DNA from: Rheum nobile
Lineage: Eukaryota; Streptophyta; Magnoliopsida; Caryophyllales; Polygonaceae
Assembly (NCBI GenBank): GCA_027886185.1
Contig: WOAB01000719.1
Location: forward strand, 558,001-622,000
Direction of reading: 5' to 3'
DNA: 64,000 bases
Below the pieces are notes generated by a model, which searched no databases, was not told the DNA's origin, and worked only from the letters and a program-made list of their open reading frames with translations. Each line of letters starts with the position of its first letter. Positions within the stretch are counted from its first letter, which is position 1. A program made the position numbers and the translations under genes. Shown one piece after another: positions 1 to 11,097 of the stretch.

Positions 1-1360
1 GGCGCCAATTTGATAAGGCGTTGTCGTGACACCTAAACAAAATAATCCTAAACAAACCTAACTAATGTACTCTGGTAAGTAAGGGTCGAATCCCATAGAG
101 AATCAAATTATATTTCATGTTTGCAAAATCATTCACCAATTGATAACAAAGACAAAGGGGGGGTTTTGAATGAAACTAACTAAGAATACGATAAATAAAA
201 TATAGAAAGCTTGGCTAGATAAATATCCACCTTTAGTTTGGTTGATCGATCATTGATTACTCCTAGTCCTCAATACTCATGAATGTCCTAATCCCTGTTC
301 TGAATTAGTTACCAGTCCAACCAGTCCTGATAACCCTAACTATTAAATAACCTAGAAGACCTTTTAGATTGAATCTAACAGCAGCAATGAATTCAGGAAT
401 AGATAGGTACATGGAAGTGTAGCAACCAGTCATACAATTGCATGCAATTAATTCTCTACACAAACTAAGGGATTTAGATTCTCAACCAGTATCCTCCAAT
501 CCTTAGTAATATGATCAATAACAATCTCAACAGGTTGTATGGAAAAGGGGAATCAATAGCATAATACTAATTTCTCTAGGTTGTCAAGCTAGAGGGAACT
601 ACTATTAACAATCTATTTGATTTCCTAATCAACAAATCAAGGGGAATCGATATATGATCAATGAAATTAAGCACGAGAGAGAATTAAAACAATCATAGAA
701 AGAGTAAAGGAATAAACTCACAATCCAATCAATCCAAAGGCTTCAATTGTCTGCTTGGGCAAAAGGTAAAAACAACGATGAATGAAAATCTAGAATGGCG
801 AACTCTCAAACCTAATGCTAAAGAGAGTATATATAGGGCTTCTAACAAATGACCTAGCCCAATAAGAAAAGAAACGGAATAAAATGAGAAAATAAGAAAA
901 GAAAACAGAAAAGATAGATTCGGGAAAAGTCCGAACATCCTGCGTTGATGACCCGCGATCGCGGCCCATGGACCGCGATCGCGGCCCCTTGTGGCTCCGC
1001 GCTTTTCACACTTCTCCGCGCCTGCAGATAATTCTCGACTTGCCCCGAGGAACCGCAATCGCGGTACCCTTGCCCGCGGTCGCGGTTAATGCTCGGCCTT
1101 TACTCCTTGGCTTCGCCTCCTAACCTCTCCTCTTCACTTCCTTGGCGTCTTCTCTTGGTGGTTTCTTCATAGATCTTCAACGTTTCCTCAGGTGGTCAAC
1201 TCCTCTTCCTCTGGATGTCTCCAATTAGCTCCTTCAGACCACCAAAACCACACTTCTCTGCTCTAACTCCAGAATCTCCAATTGTGCTCTAAATCCAACC
1301 AAACGGCACCTCAAACCTGGTAACAACCCCTAGAAATACACTATAAAATAGTGCCGATCA
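1..1360 (-). mobile_element. A0: 5' LTR of an Athila-like element leaving the left edge
   Basis: Read on the minus strand this is one complete LTR, 1360 down to 11, starting TGATCGGC and ending TTATCA. Positions 1-8 then read TTGGCGCC, the start of a tRNA-Asp-type primer site, so this is the 5' LTR and the interior lies beyond the window. The first 150 bases closely match the LTR start of A1 at 9656. The middle (about 953-1085) holds four copies of a near-palindromic CCGCGATCGCGG motif. The flank at 1361-1365 (ATATG) is the expected target-site copy. The insertion point lies inside the integrase gene of the Tekay element to the right. No coding is assigned; short frames here are incidental. 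Confidence 0.85.
828..836 (-). promoter_or_regulatory. TATA box of A0 LTR
   Basis: On the minus strand these bases read CTATATATA, about 525 bp inside the LTR, a normal place for the U3 promoter of a plant LTR retrotransposon. The assignment is by sequence and position only. Confidence 0.5.
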
Positions 1361-1361
1361 A

Positions 1362-2090
1362 TATGCTTCGAGCCTGCGCTTTGGAGTGGCCAGGAATTTG
1401 GGAAGACAATACGCATCTGGTGGAGTACGTACAAGAATAGTTGGCATGCGTCGATAAAGATGGCACCTTATGAGGCTCTGTATGGTCGTCGGTGTAGATA
1501 GCCACTGTGTTGGTACGATATGACAGATGCCGTTCTAGTTGCCCCCGAGCTTTTACAGAAAATTAAGGATGATATTGGGATGAATCGTCAGAGATTGTTG
1601 TCAGCTCAGAGCAGACATAAGTCGTATGCAGATATTCGTAGACGACCCTTAGAATTCAATGTTGGGGACCACGTGTTTGTTAAAGTCTCGTCGACTAAAG
1701 GAGTGTTCAGATTTGGGAAACGAGGTAAGTTGAGTCCTCGTTATGTTGGTCCCTTCGAGGTCCTGAAGAGAGTTGGCACTGTAGCTTACCAAGTGGCGTT
1801 GCCGCCAAAAATGAGTGGAATGCATGATGTGTTTCATGTGTCACAGTTGAGGAAATATGTGTATCACCCGACCCATGTTCTGAGATTTGAGGAGATAGAA
1901 TTTCAACCTGATTGCACATTTGAAGAATCACCCATGAAAGTTCTTGCTGTTGAGCAACATAATTTAAGGAATAAGGTCATTTCCTTGGTGTAAGTTTTAT
2001 GGTCTAAGAACGGAACAACAGAAGAGACTTGGGAGTTGGAGTCGGTCATGTGAGATCGATATCCGATTATGTTTTGATCTTAGTTTCGAG
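1362..2090 (+). pseudogene. Tekay/Del integrase C-terminus with chromodomain, broken
   Basis: This is the 3' end of pol from a Tekay-type chromovirus. Seen in order: the end of the integrase core (SWHASIKMAPYEALYGRR), a GPF/Y-type C-terminal domain (GDHVFVKVS, YVGPFEVL, YQVALPP, HDVFHVSQL), then a chromodomain-like tail (VLWSKN, EETWELE, DRYP). Chromodomains of this group are thought to guide integration to heterochromatin. It is dead: a frameshift near 1423, a TAG at 1499-1501, a TAA at 1991-1993 and a later TGA inside the chromodomain. The 5' part is missing because A0 inserted at 1360/1361. The longest open piece is 1520-1993. The 3' LTR starts 28 bp downstream. Confidence 0.85.
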
Positions 2091-3140
2091 GACGAAACTC
2101 CTATAAGGGAGGGAGAATGAAATACCCCAATGTAAATTATAATAGTAAGGGTATAATTGTAATAATTATAAGTGGAGCAAAATCAGGAATTTGGGGCAAA
2201 ATCTCCCTTCGGTTTTCTTGTTCAAGGGTTGCCGCTGCCTTTATCTTCCCTTGAGTTGTTCGTTCTCCGCCGGTCACCACCTCTCTTCCTTGGTCCAGAC
2301 CCCCGTCGACGAGCCACTGGTGCGAGACCGTGAAGAGCCACTGAACGAGGCCGCGACATGCTGGTGTGAGCCGCGGCGAGTGCAGTGCGAGAACCCCCCG
2401 TTCGCTGTTGTGCGCGAGAGCTCGGTTGCCTCGCGACCTTCGTCCAACTCGGCCTCCTACGCTGCTAGTCGAGCGCCGTCTGCTGTTGTTGCTGTGTCTT
2501 CCGGCAATGAGGAGCCAGTCCCGGCGGCGACAGCTCAGTGGACGACGAGGTAATTGTGGGGTTTTCTTTGATCTGATTTTTAAGGCACCAGATTTGCTGC
2601 TGAATTTCTGTGTTGACAGGATTCATTGCTGAATTTCTGTGTTGGCAGATTTGGGTGCTTGGACAGAATTGGACTTGGGCGAATTCAGCTGGGAATTTTC
2701 AGGAGTTTGGGCAACCACAAATCTGTTTGGTTGGTGCGTTAATTTTGTGCAGCCCACAATCTGTTTTTGAGAGTATTTGGTTGAATTGTGGGGTTTACTG
2801 AAGTTGGAATTGGAGGTATGATTATTTTAGGGGCTGAATTGGGGGTTTGTTAGTAGTGGCTTAGTATGAGTTATTTTAATGCAGGAAATTGTTCGGTTTG
2901 TCGTCGCAAGTTCGTCCGAGATTTAATTGCGGAGTGCGTCAAATTCTAGGATCCTTACCATTAAGTTTAAGGCAAGATGATTCTTGCTCTTTCTTCTTAC
3001 CTATCTCTTTTAATATAATTATTTTCATATATTATCATTTTCAGTAATGATTTATGCACTTGTCCGTTAATTTGATCTAGAATTGTAGGCGTAGAACTAA
3101 ATGGTTGAATGTGTGGATATTGGTTATTGGTTTTGTTGTC

Positions 3141-3292
3141 GGATATTGGTTGTTTGCTTGGTTATTGTTTTTTTTGTCGGATATTGGTTGTTTGCTTGGT
3201 TATTGGTTTTGTTGTCGGATATTGGTTGTTTGCTTGGCTATTGGTTTTGTTGTTAGATATTGGTTGTTTGTTGGTTATTGGTTTTGTTGTTG
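3141..3292 (+). repeat. 38-bp tandem repeat in K1 LTR
   Basis: Four head-to-tail copies of a T/G-rich 38-bp unit start GGATATTGGTTG at 3141, 3179, 3217 and (as AGATATTGG) 3255; the fourth is slightly shortened. A diverged half copy precedes them. Frames through this stretch give only Val/Leu/Gly/Tyr-rich strings, and I do not treat them as genes. Confidence 0.85.
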
Positions 3293-3583
3293 ATTTAGGT
3301 TGGACCATTATGCGGTTGTTGTTGGTTGTAGTTAGTTGTCATTGTTGGTTTTTGTTAGTTGTGACTGTGGGTTATTGTCGGCCATTGGTTGTAGCTGTCG
3401 GTTGCCGTTGATTGTCGGTTAGTTGTTGGTTGATTGTTTGTTTCAGTTATAAGGAGAGCATGACTCCTTATAGCTGGGCCGGGGTGATGATCGCCTCACC
3501 CGACCACGTGAGGGTGTGACCTTGCGTTGGTTCAAGGCCACAATTGGATGGTGAGTGTCCCATCTTTAGTCTATCCATGGATA

Positions 3584-3885
3584 GTATGGTTACTTAGGGT
3601 GATGATCGTCTCACCCGTGTATATGATAGTATGGTTACTTAGGGTGATGATCGTCTCACCCGTGTATATGATAGTATGGTTACTTAGGGTGATGATCGTC
3701 TCACCCGTGTATATGATAGTATGGTTACTTAGGGTGATGATCGTCTCACCCGTGTATATGATAGTATGGTTACTTAGGGTGATGATCGTCTCACCCGTGT
3801 ATATGTTAGTATGGTTACTTAGGGTGATGATCGTCTCACCCGTGTATATGTTAGTGTGATTATCTAGGGTGATGATAGTCTCACC
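3584..3885 (+). repeat. 45-bp minisatellite in K1 LTR
   Basis: Six near-identical 45-bp units (3584-3853) are followed by a decayed seventh (3854-3885). Each begins GTATGGTTACTTAGGG and contains GATGATCGTCTCACCC. The last full units differ by GATA to GTTA at the end. Because 45 is a multiple of three, both strands stay open, giving repeated 15-residue frames on each (plus 3527-3859, minus 3571-3933). This looks like replication slippage rather than a gene. Confidence 0.9.
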
Positions 3886-4448
3886 TATTTTTATTCGCTG
3901 TGTGGTTGAGATTGGATTGAATGTGTTTAGCATATTAAAGAGTTGGATAGGAATGGTTAAGTAATGGTTAGGTGATAGTAATAGTATATACTTTGATGTG
4001 TTGTTAATTGGTGTTGGTTGGATGGTATGATAATTCTTTCCTATGTTCTATTGTTTTTGCTTGATGATTCTTGCTAGTCTTTCATTAGACTAACCAACCT
4101 CGGTTTATGTTTCCGCGGTTGGCTGGTGTATCGGGTCCACCAGTCAACTAGTCTTTGTAGGTTCGGCGGCAGCAAGGGGGTTATGGATCACAGATTTGTC
4201 TTCAAAGTTAAAGATTTAGTTTTTGCATTGGATTTGAAAATGTTGTATTAACTACCTGTTGTTTTGGTCATAAATTGATATACTGAACTTGATGCAAGGT
4301 TTAAATGTTGTTTCAAAATTGAAACATGGATTTTGATGTTGATAACTTTTGTATATGTGGGAGTGTTTTAGGTTCCTTCTTCTTAAAATTGCCTTATAGT
4401 TCTTCGAGACTATGGCACTGTGACACCTCTGGCCTGGGGTGTTACAAA

Positions 4449-5870
4449 AACCCTCAAATGAAAAATATTTCATAACAAAATTTGTGAACTAAAATGACAA
4501 TAATATTCAAACCAAAGAGTCATTTATCTCATTGATTCAACGTACCTAAGGAAAAACTTTGTCATACAACATAAAACATGAACTACAACAAACTTAACTC
4601 CAAGTATGTATTTATTGGACTACCAAATCCAAAGTATACATATTACAAACTTTTTTATATGATGTGTGGTCTATTAGATCAAATCTCTAACTTGAACAAA
4701 TGATACTTACTTGTGTATTTATTGGACTACCAGATCCAAAGTATACATGGAACAATACTTCTACTACCGCATACCATGATTGGACTGGTTGTTTTATTGA
4801 ATTTGTGGTGTGTTGTTGATTGATGAACTGAAACCTACCTGAGAAGGCTCATATATATATGCCGAGAAGGCTCGATTTGATCTGATATTCGATACACGGA
4901 TAAAAAATTCATAAATTTGCCAAGAACGCGCTATTTGTTTGACCAAATACCAAAAAGATTTCGAGACTAGTTTACTTTGCTCAACCAAATCAAAGAATGG
5001 ATACATTACTCTCTTGACTGCAAATTTTTCCTTTTTGTAAAACACTAAGTCTGGTGTGCAGCTGATTTTAGGATTGGTTTGAGACTGTTGTTCCGGTTTA
5101 GAGATCGAGTAAATGATCGTGTGATCCCTGGTGACTTCTACCGATGAAGTGCCTCTAGATTGTGTCTTGTATCTGATTCCCGGCAGCGTCAATGTCGCGT
5201 TGGTGTCTTCCAACCCATGTTTGAGGCTCTCTCATCGGTTAAGCCTAATCGTCCAACTCCTTTTGGTTTTGTTTGTTTCCTTTGAACTCTTGTTGTTAGT
5301 TTGTTCCCTTTGTTTTTTTCTCTTGTCGGTTGTTCTGACTACTGATTTTTTGGCATCTCGAGGATCTAGGTTTGATTTTTCATGGAATCTCAAAATCTTA
5401 CTGCATCAAAAAAAGGACAACATGCATGTTATCCCTAGTGACTTCTACCGACGAAGTGCCACCAAATTGTGTCTTGTATCTGCTTCCCAGCCACATCAAT
5501 GTCGTGTTGGTGTCTTCCAACCCATGTTTTAGGCTCTCTCATCGATTAAGCCTAATTGTCCAACTCCTTTTAGTTTTGTTTGTTTCCTTTGAACCCTTGT
5601 TGTTAGTTTGTTCCATTTGTTTTTTGTCTCTTGTCGGTTGTTCCGACTGCTTATTTTTCGGCCTCTCGAGGATCTAGGTTTGGTTTTTTTGGAATCTCAA
5701 AATTTTATTGCATCAAAAAAGGACAACATGCATAGTTACTTGAACAAATCAATACATGCCTTCTAAGTTAGATAACTCATATGGAAAACCTCCGGGAATT
5801 CAGGGTTTCTCAATTTATTTCCTAAATTTATACACCATATGTTCATTGAAAAATGTCATTTTAGTTATTT
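4449..5870. repeat. Unclassified repeat, copy A
   Basis: This sequence is repeated at 6050-7165, starting AAACCCTC in both. Each copy has a 139-codon open frame on the minus strand (4794-5213 here) with clearly related products and no domain I recognise. Copy A differs by an internal duplication of about 311 bp: the block starting GTGACTTCTACCGA occurs at about 5130 and again at about 5441. The T-rich block CTTTTGGTTTTGTTTG is shared by all copies. I cannot assign a function or an element type. Confidence 0.6.
5129..5745. repeat. Internal direct duplication within copy A
   Basis: Two adjacent blocks of about 311 bp, from about 5129 and about 5440, share GTGACTTCTACCGA, CTCTCATCG and the ending CATCAAAAAAAGGACAACATG. 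Copy B (from about 6730) has only one such block, so the extra copy arose after, or independently of, the larger duplication. Confidence 0.75.
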
Positions 5871-6049
5871 GCACAACTAATAAGGAACGCAATAATTATA
5901 CTAAAATATTATAAACCTTACATAGAATTTATAATTTATTTATTATCCACTTTATTTTTAGGGAATAGATAAATATAATTTGCATAGAAAATATCAGTTA
6001 TACAACATTCTAACGACAAAGCCCATAATTCACGAACAAATTATTACAT

Positions 6050-7165
6050 AAAACCCTCTAATGAAAAATATTCATAACAAAATTTGTGAACTAAAATGAC
6101 AATAATATTCAAACCAAAGAGTCGTTTATCTCATTGATTTTACGTACATAAGGAAAATCTTCGTCATACAACATAAAACATGAACTACAACAAACTTAAC
6201 TCCAAGTATGTATTTATTGGACTACTAGATCCAAAGTATACATATAACAAACTTCGTTATATGATGGTTTGTCTGCTATATCAAATTTGTAACTTGAACA
6301 AATGATACTTACGTGTGTATTTATTGGACTACCAGATCCAAAGTCTACATGGAACAATACTTCTACTACCGCATACCATGATTGGACTGGTTGTTTTATT
6401 GAATTTGTGGTGTGTTGTTGATTGATGAATTGAAACCTACTTGAGAAGGCTCATATATATATGCCGAGAAGGCTCGATTTGATCTGATCTTCGATACCCG
6501 GATAAATAATTTGTAAATTTGCCGAGAACGTGCTATTTGTTTGACCAAATACCAAAAAGATTTCGAGACTAGTTTACTTCGCTCAACCAAATCAAAGAAT
6601 GGATACATTACTCTCTTGACTGCAAATTTCGCTTTTTTGTAAAACACTAAGTCTGGTGTGGAGCTGATTTTAGGATTGGTTTGAGACTGTTGTTTCGGTT
6701 TAGAGGTCGAGATAATGATCGTGTGATCCCTGGTGACTTCTACCGATGAAGTGCCTCTAGATTGTGTCTTGTATTTGCTTCCTGGCTGCGTCAATGTCGC
6801 GTTAATGTCTTCCAACCCATGTTTGAGGCTCTCTCATCGATTAAGCCTAATCGTCCAACTCCTTTTGGTTTTGTTTGTTTCCTTTGAACTCATGTTGTTA
6901 GTTTGTTCCCTTTGTTTTTTTCTCTTGTCGGTTGTTTTGACTGCTTATTTTTCGGCATCTCGAGGATCTAGGTTTGGTTTTTCATGGAATCTTGAAATCT
7001 TACTGCATCAAAAAAATGACAGCATGCATAGTTACTTGAACAATTTAATAAATGTCTTCTAAGTTAGATAATGCATATGGAAAACCTCCAGCAATTTCCA
7101 GGAATTTCGGTTTCTCATTTTATTTCCTAAATTTATAGACCATATGTTCACTAAAAAGGGCATAC
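6050..7165. repeat. Unclassified repeat, copy B
   Basis: This is the second copy of the 4449-5870 sequence, with scattered substitutions. It carries the equivalent 139-codon minus-strand frame at 6396-6815. That this frame stays open in both copies despite substitutions is a mild hint of coding, but start and end are similar because the copies are recent. The downstream end merges into the RNase H-like region. Confidence 0.6.
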
Positions 7166-7235
7166 CGCATAATTACAAAACCGAAAACTTCTCCACAAAA
7201 ACCTCATTTGGAAAAAATCACCTACAGAGTAGTCA

Positions 7236-7696
7236 AAACTTAATTTTGATGGTTACAAATGAAGTGACAAATCATCACATATTGGATTCATTATACGAAA
7301 CCACAATGGAGATGTCCTATGCATAGATAGGGAACAAATTCCCAATTTGTCCATTTTACAAACTGAAGCCCACGCTGCCCTAGAAGGTGTTCGGAAAGCG
7401 GTTTCTTTGGGTATGAACAATCTCGTTATTGAGGGAGACAATTTAACTCTCATCGAATATATCAAAGGCGTTTGGAAAATACCATGGAAGTACGTTCTAA
7501 TATTACAGACATTCAGTCCTTACTTAATCGTTTTGATTATGTTTCAGTTTTCCACTATTATAGGGAATCAAATACAACAACTAGTTTTCTTACAACACAT
7601 GATATTTGCCTGACTATTGTTAGAAATTTCATCCGCACGACTACTCAGGAGGAATGTCTTCATCTAATCTGTGTAATGCTAGATACAAGTTCTTAA
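7236..7696 (+). pseudogene. RNase H-like (RVT_3-type) domain remnant
   Basis: Frame 3 from 7236 gives KLNFDGYK, then a TGA, then GFIIRNHNG, then AEAHAALEGVRKAVSLG, then LVIEGDNLTLIEYI. The reading continues one frame over from about 7480 with VRSNITDIQSLL and FDYVSVFHYYRESN. This order and the DG, AEA and EGD acidic positions match the plant RNase H-like domain found at the ends of LINE polymerases and in many retroelement-derived genes. A nonsense codon in the first strand and a frameshift near 7480 make it non-functional. It may be the 3' end of an old LINE; no polymerase motifs are seen upstream. Confidence 0.7.
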
Positions 7697-9577
7697 AAAT
7701 TAACTCGATATATGAAACTATTTGTAAATATCTTGTAAAAATCATTCATTGTGATATTTAGGCATGCCCTTAACCTAAAAGGGAGCCTAATATTTATCTT
7801 GTAACAAAAGTTAACAACCTAGAGGGTAAATACCAAATCTGACATATATAGTATATTAACTAGCATTGTCCCCATGTCTTGCATGGGTTTTGTTAAAAAA
7901 CTAAAAATTGAAATATTATTAGAAATTTACGAAACTAATCTGGTAAATTATAAGATAAATCTCTTAGCACATATGGGTGATAACGTTTTTGTATGATTAG
8001 GAATAAAAGTATATACACCAATTTTTATATAAAAAATAAAATTAATTTAGAAATTTCATACAAATAACTGAATTAGAAAACATATAAGTTTAGATCTAAG
8101 CAATGAAAATTTTAATTATGTATAATTAATTAAAAGTGAAAATATGGTTAAATTATATCACATATTATTTCAAATATTTTCAATATATATTACCACTTTT
8201 GCATCATGAATCATAGATTATCAATTATGTTTAATTGCATGTTACCAATTATATAAATTTTAAGTATTAAAACTATAAAAAGTAACATGACTGATAAGGT
8301 AAAAATATATTATAAATAATTTTATTTACAAATAAGAAGAAACTAATAAGATAAAAAGATATAAATAATCTTTGAGATGATAGTATCTGTATAATTAAGG
8401 TAAGTTATTTTAGGTAAAAAATAAATAGATAAGAAATAGAATATGTAAATATCAAATTAGGGAAGGATTTGTTCATTGAGATTTACCTACGTGGCATAGC
8501 TCACAAGTTGACACATATGAGAGACAAAGAGGCTTTAGTATGGTACTAGCATAGTGCTCGTGCCAATCATGATAATGGATTTATTAAATGTTTATAATAA
8601 TATGACACTAAAACACACGAAGTCAAATGTGTTTGTGATACTAAGAGATGATTCACTTTTATACATCAATGTTCATAAAAGGTCATATTATAGGAAAGAC
8701 AACCATAGTTGCAAAGTGTCACTATAATTATCAAACTCAAAGTTGGATGTTAAATAGAAATCATCATATTTAATTATGATAGGAAAAATTTTGAACAATG
8801 AATTTTTTAGCCTAAGTCTACAATTAAACTAAGATTAAAGATAATAAAAATTGTTTAATTTACATTGTTTAATATATATATAAGCAAATCCACATGTATC
8901 CAACTAACTAAACAAACAATACTTCCCTTATAATGTTTTTGTATTAACAACTTAGGATAATACATAGAGTACTCATTTTTCCTAAAAAAATAAACTAAAC
9001 AAACACATTCATAAATAGAATCCAAAATTTATTTACATTGTTGAGTATATAGAGTGCAAAATATACTAAAATCGGGGAATTTACCTGATGCGTCAAACTC
9101 TCCAACAAATTTTTAGTTTTGTATATATAAGGGTGGATCTAGAGTTTGATTTGTTCCACCCATACCATTTAACCAAAAACCATTTTTTCCATATTTTATA
9201 AAAAAAATATAGATAATATTATTTTGAATCATTTACGTTTAAAACAACGTAAATAGATTGTCATAATAATTTGCTAGAATTTGATAAGGTTAATAAATAA
9301 CTAAAATTAAAATAGATTTTCTATATTTGTTTAAAATAGATTTGTTAGAATTTGATAAGATTAATAAATTACTAAAATAAAAAAAATTCCAACAAAACAA
9401 TAAATTATTGTTAAATTGTCATGATAGATATGTTAGGATATGAGTCAAAACTATTATAGATACTATAAATTAATAATTATTTTAAGAAACATAACTTTAA
9501 AGGTTAGTAATTAAAGTGAGATTGAATTGATTCTATATCCTTATGAGATGAATGGTGATACTATAAACCACCATATA
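7697..9577. other. AT-rich DNA without recognisable gene
   Basis: I see no coding motif in this 1.9-kb stretch. It is strongly AT-rich with long A/T runs. At 7871-7887 the sequence CCCATGTCTTGCATGGG forms a 6-bp inverted repeat. A similar phrase (TACTAGCATAGTGCTCGTGCC) occurs at about 8545, which suggests pieces of one small non-autonomous repeat family. No convincing terminal inverted repeats or target duplications were found by eye. Confidence 0.5.
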
Positions 9578-9655
9578 TGATGTGAAACAAGAAGGTTAAA
9601 GGCCTCGTCTCACTTTCTTGAGCTCTGTATCGTGGCACAAGTAGGCGTTGGGCTT
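9578..9655 (-). mobile_element. C1 3' LTR, terminal piece
   Basis: These 78 bp begin TGATGTGAAACAAG and resemble the inverted LTR end at 49059 (TGATGTGAATCAAGAC). A1 interrupts it at 9656. The sequence resumes at 16424 with CTTCTCCGGGCACTAG, matching CTTCTCTCCGGGCACCAA at the same place in the C4 family. Confidence 0.75.
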
Positions 9656-11008
9656 TGATCAGTGCTATTTTGTAGCACATTTCTAGGGATTATTACCAGG
9701 TTTGAGGTGCCATTTGGTGGGATTTTATGCACAATTGGAGATTATGGAGTTGGAGCAGAGAAGTGTGGTTTTGGTGGTCTGGAGGAGCTTATTGGAGACA
9801 TCCAGAAGAAGAGAAATTGACCACATGAGGAGACAAGCAAGATCCATGAAGAAACCACGTGAGAAGGCGGTGAAGTGAAGAAACCGCGACCAAGCCGCGG
9901 GGTGCAGAAGGCCGCGGCAAGATTTTCGAAGGAGATGGACGATAGCGAAGAGGCCGCGCCCGCGGCCGAATTATCGGAAATTAATTATGCACTTCGAGAG
10001 CAAATCGCGACCGCGGCCATCAGCGGGAGTCAGCCCGACGCGCTCCGACCTTCTGTTTTCTTTTTCTGTTTTTCCTTTTTCGTTGATTTATTTAATTCCG
10101 AATATTAGTATTTTTCCTTTTTAGGGATGAGGTTTGTGATCTTGGGCTTTAGGTTAACTTATTTAACCTAACTCTCACAGCCTCCATTCGGGATCCCATA
10201 TAAACCCCGGATTATCGTATGTTCAGTATTCAGAGTTTTTCCCTTTCAACAATTATGTCTTTCAGTACTATGAGTAACTAAGCACCCATTTCTTAGCCCG
10301 GCATATGAATCTTTTTCTATGGTTTGTTTGCGAGGTTAATTCTCTATTTCCTATTTCCTTTGGGTTTATATCTTTCTTCTTGCACTTATTCATATGGATT
10401 GTTATTGATTTGACTAGACTGATCACCTAGTTAGGTTTAGTAATTATCTATTGCTAGGGTTTGGAATTGACCGATTGGTGATTCCTTATCTAGAGTAGCA
10501 TCCATAATTATCTAGGACTGGTAGGACTAGATTATTATGAAAGAAGATTGATTGCATGTTAAATTATTGCGGGTTGTGATTATTTGACATGTATCCTGGT
10601 TTGATCCTATGCCCAATGCTATTATTGTTCTAAATCTTGATTGTTTCTTGTGCGTTCAATAATAAGAGTTGCTAGGACTGGTAGGACTAGTAACTATACA
10701 AGAATAGGGACAGGAATAAACAAAGGAAAGGAATAGAGAGAACCTAGGACCAATCTACCATAGGAAAAGTGGATCTTGTTTGGCTAAGTGTTTTTCCCAC
10801 ATTTGATTACACTCTTTGCTTATTTGCTTTGTTTACTTTCTTGATTACAAAACCAACCAAAAACTCCCCCCTCTTGTTACTATTGCATGCGAACAACACA
10901 TAGATTAATCCCTTCATCCCTGTGGATTCGATCCTTACTTGCCCTAACTACCTGTTTAGGTTTGTCTAGGTTTGATTTGATTTAGTGGTATACGACAATC
11001 GCTTGTCA
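9656..11008 (+). repeat. A1 5' LTR
   Basis: The 1353-bp LTR starts TGATCAGTGCTATTTTG and ends GCTTGTCA. It has CCGCG-type GC motifs near 9880-10016 within otherwise AT-rich sequence and a candidate TATA box at 10199. The U5 end is followed by AAAAT and the primer site. Confidence 0.92.
10199..10204 (+). promoter_or_regulatory. TATA box of A1 5' LTR
   Basis: TATAAA in the context GGATCCCATATAAACCCC. The 3' LTR has CATATGAACCCC at this place, so the box survives only in the 5' copy. Transcription would start a short distance downstream; the start itself cannot be seen. Confidence 0.55.
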
Positions 11009-11013
11009 AAAAT

Positions 11014-11031
11014 TGGCGCCGTTGCCGGGGA
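11014..11031 (+). other. A1 primer-binding site (tRNA-Asp type)
   Basis: TGGCGCCGTTGCCGGGGA lies 5 bp after the 5' LTR. It is complementary to the 3' end of plant tRNA-Asp and is the usual minus-strand primer site of Athila/Tat elements. Confidence 0.92.
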
Positions 11032-11097
11032 GTGCAAGTGTTGATTTTTCTGTGTGTTTGTGTGTGTGTGTGTGTTCCTTTGGTGTGGATCTATCTT

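Larger units (their letters stand above)
2118..4446 (+). mobile_element. K1: 3' LTR of Tekay/Del element
   Basis: This 2329-bp LTR begins TGAAATACCCC and ends GGGGTGTTACA, the imperfect inverted ends typical of Tekay LTRs. It follows a purine-rich tract (GGGAGGGAGAA, 2107-2117) that serves as the polypurine tract. The block near 4075-4130 (CTTTCATTAGACTAACCAAC) recurs in solo LTR K3 near 46810, so the two are related. It carries two tandem repeats, described separately. The bases after it (AAAAC, 4447-4451) also occur at the matching site of the downstream duplicate (6050-6054), as expected of a target sequence. Confidence 0.85.

Noticed and set aside
3584..3853. Regular repeat array resembling CRISPR
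   Set aside because: Units are contiguous with no unique spacers, and the DNA is a plant retrotransposon LTR.
3527..3933. Repetitive 110- and 120-codon frames on opposite strands
   Set aside because: They are products of a 45-bp tandem repeat inside an LTR, with no start or domain support.
8460..8555. Shared tail with 48300-48405 (GACACATATG and TTTAGTAT words)
   Set aside because: Only short words are shared and spacing differs; not enough to claim a common element.
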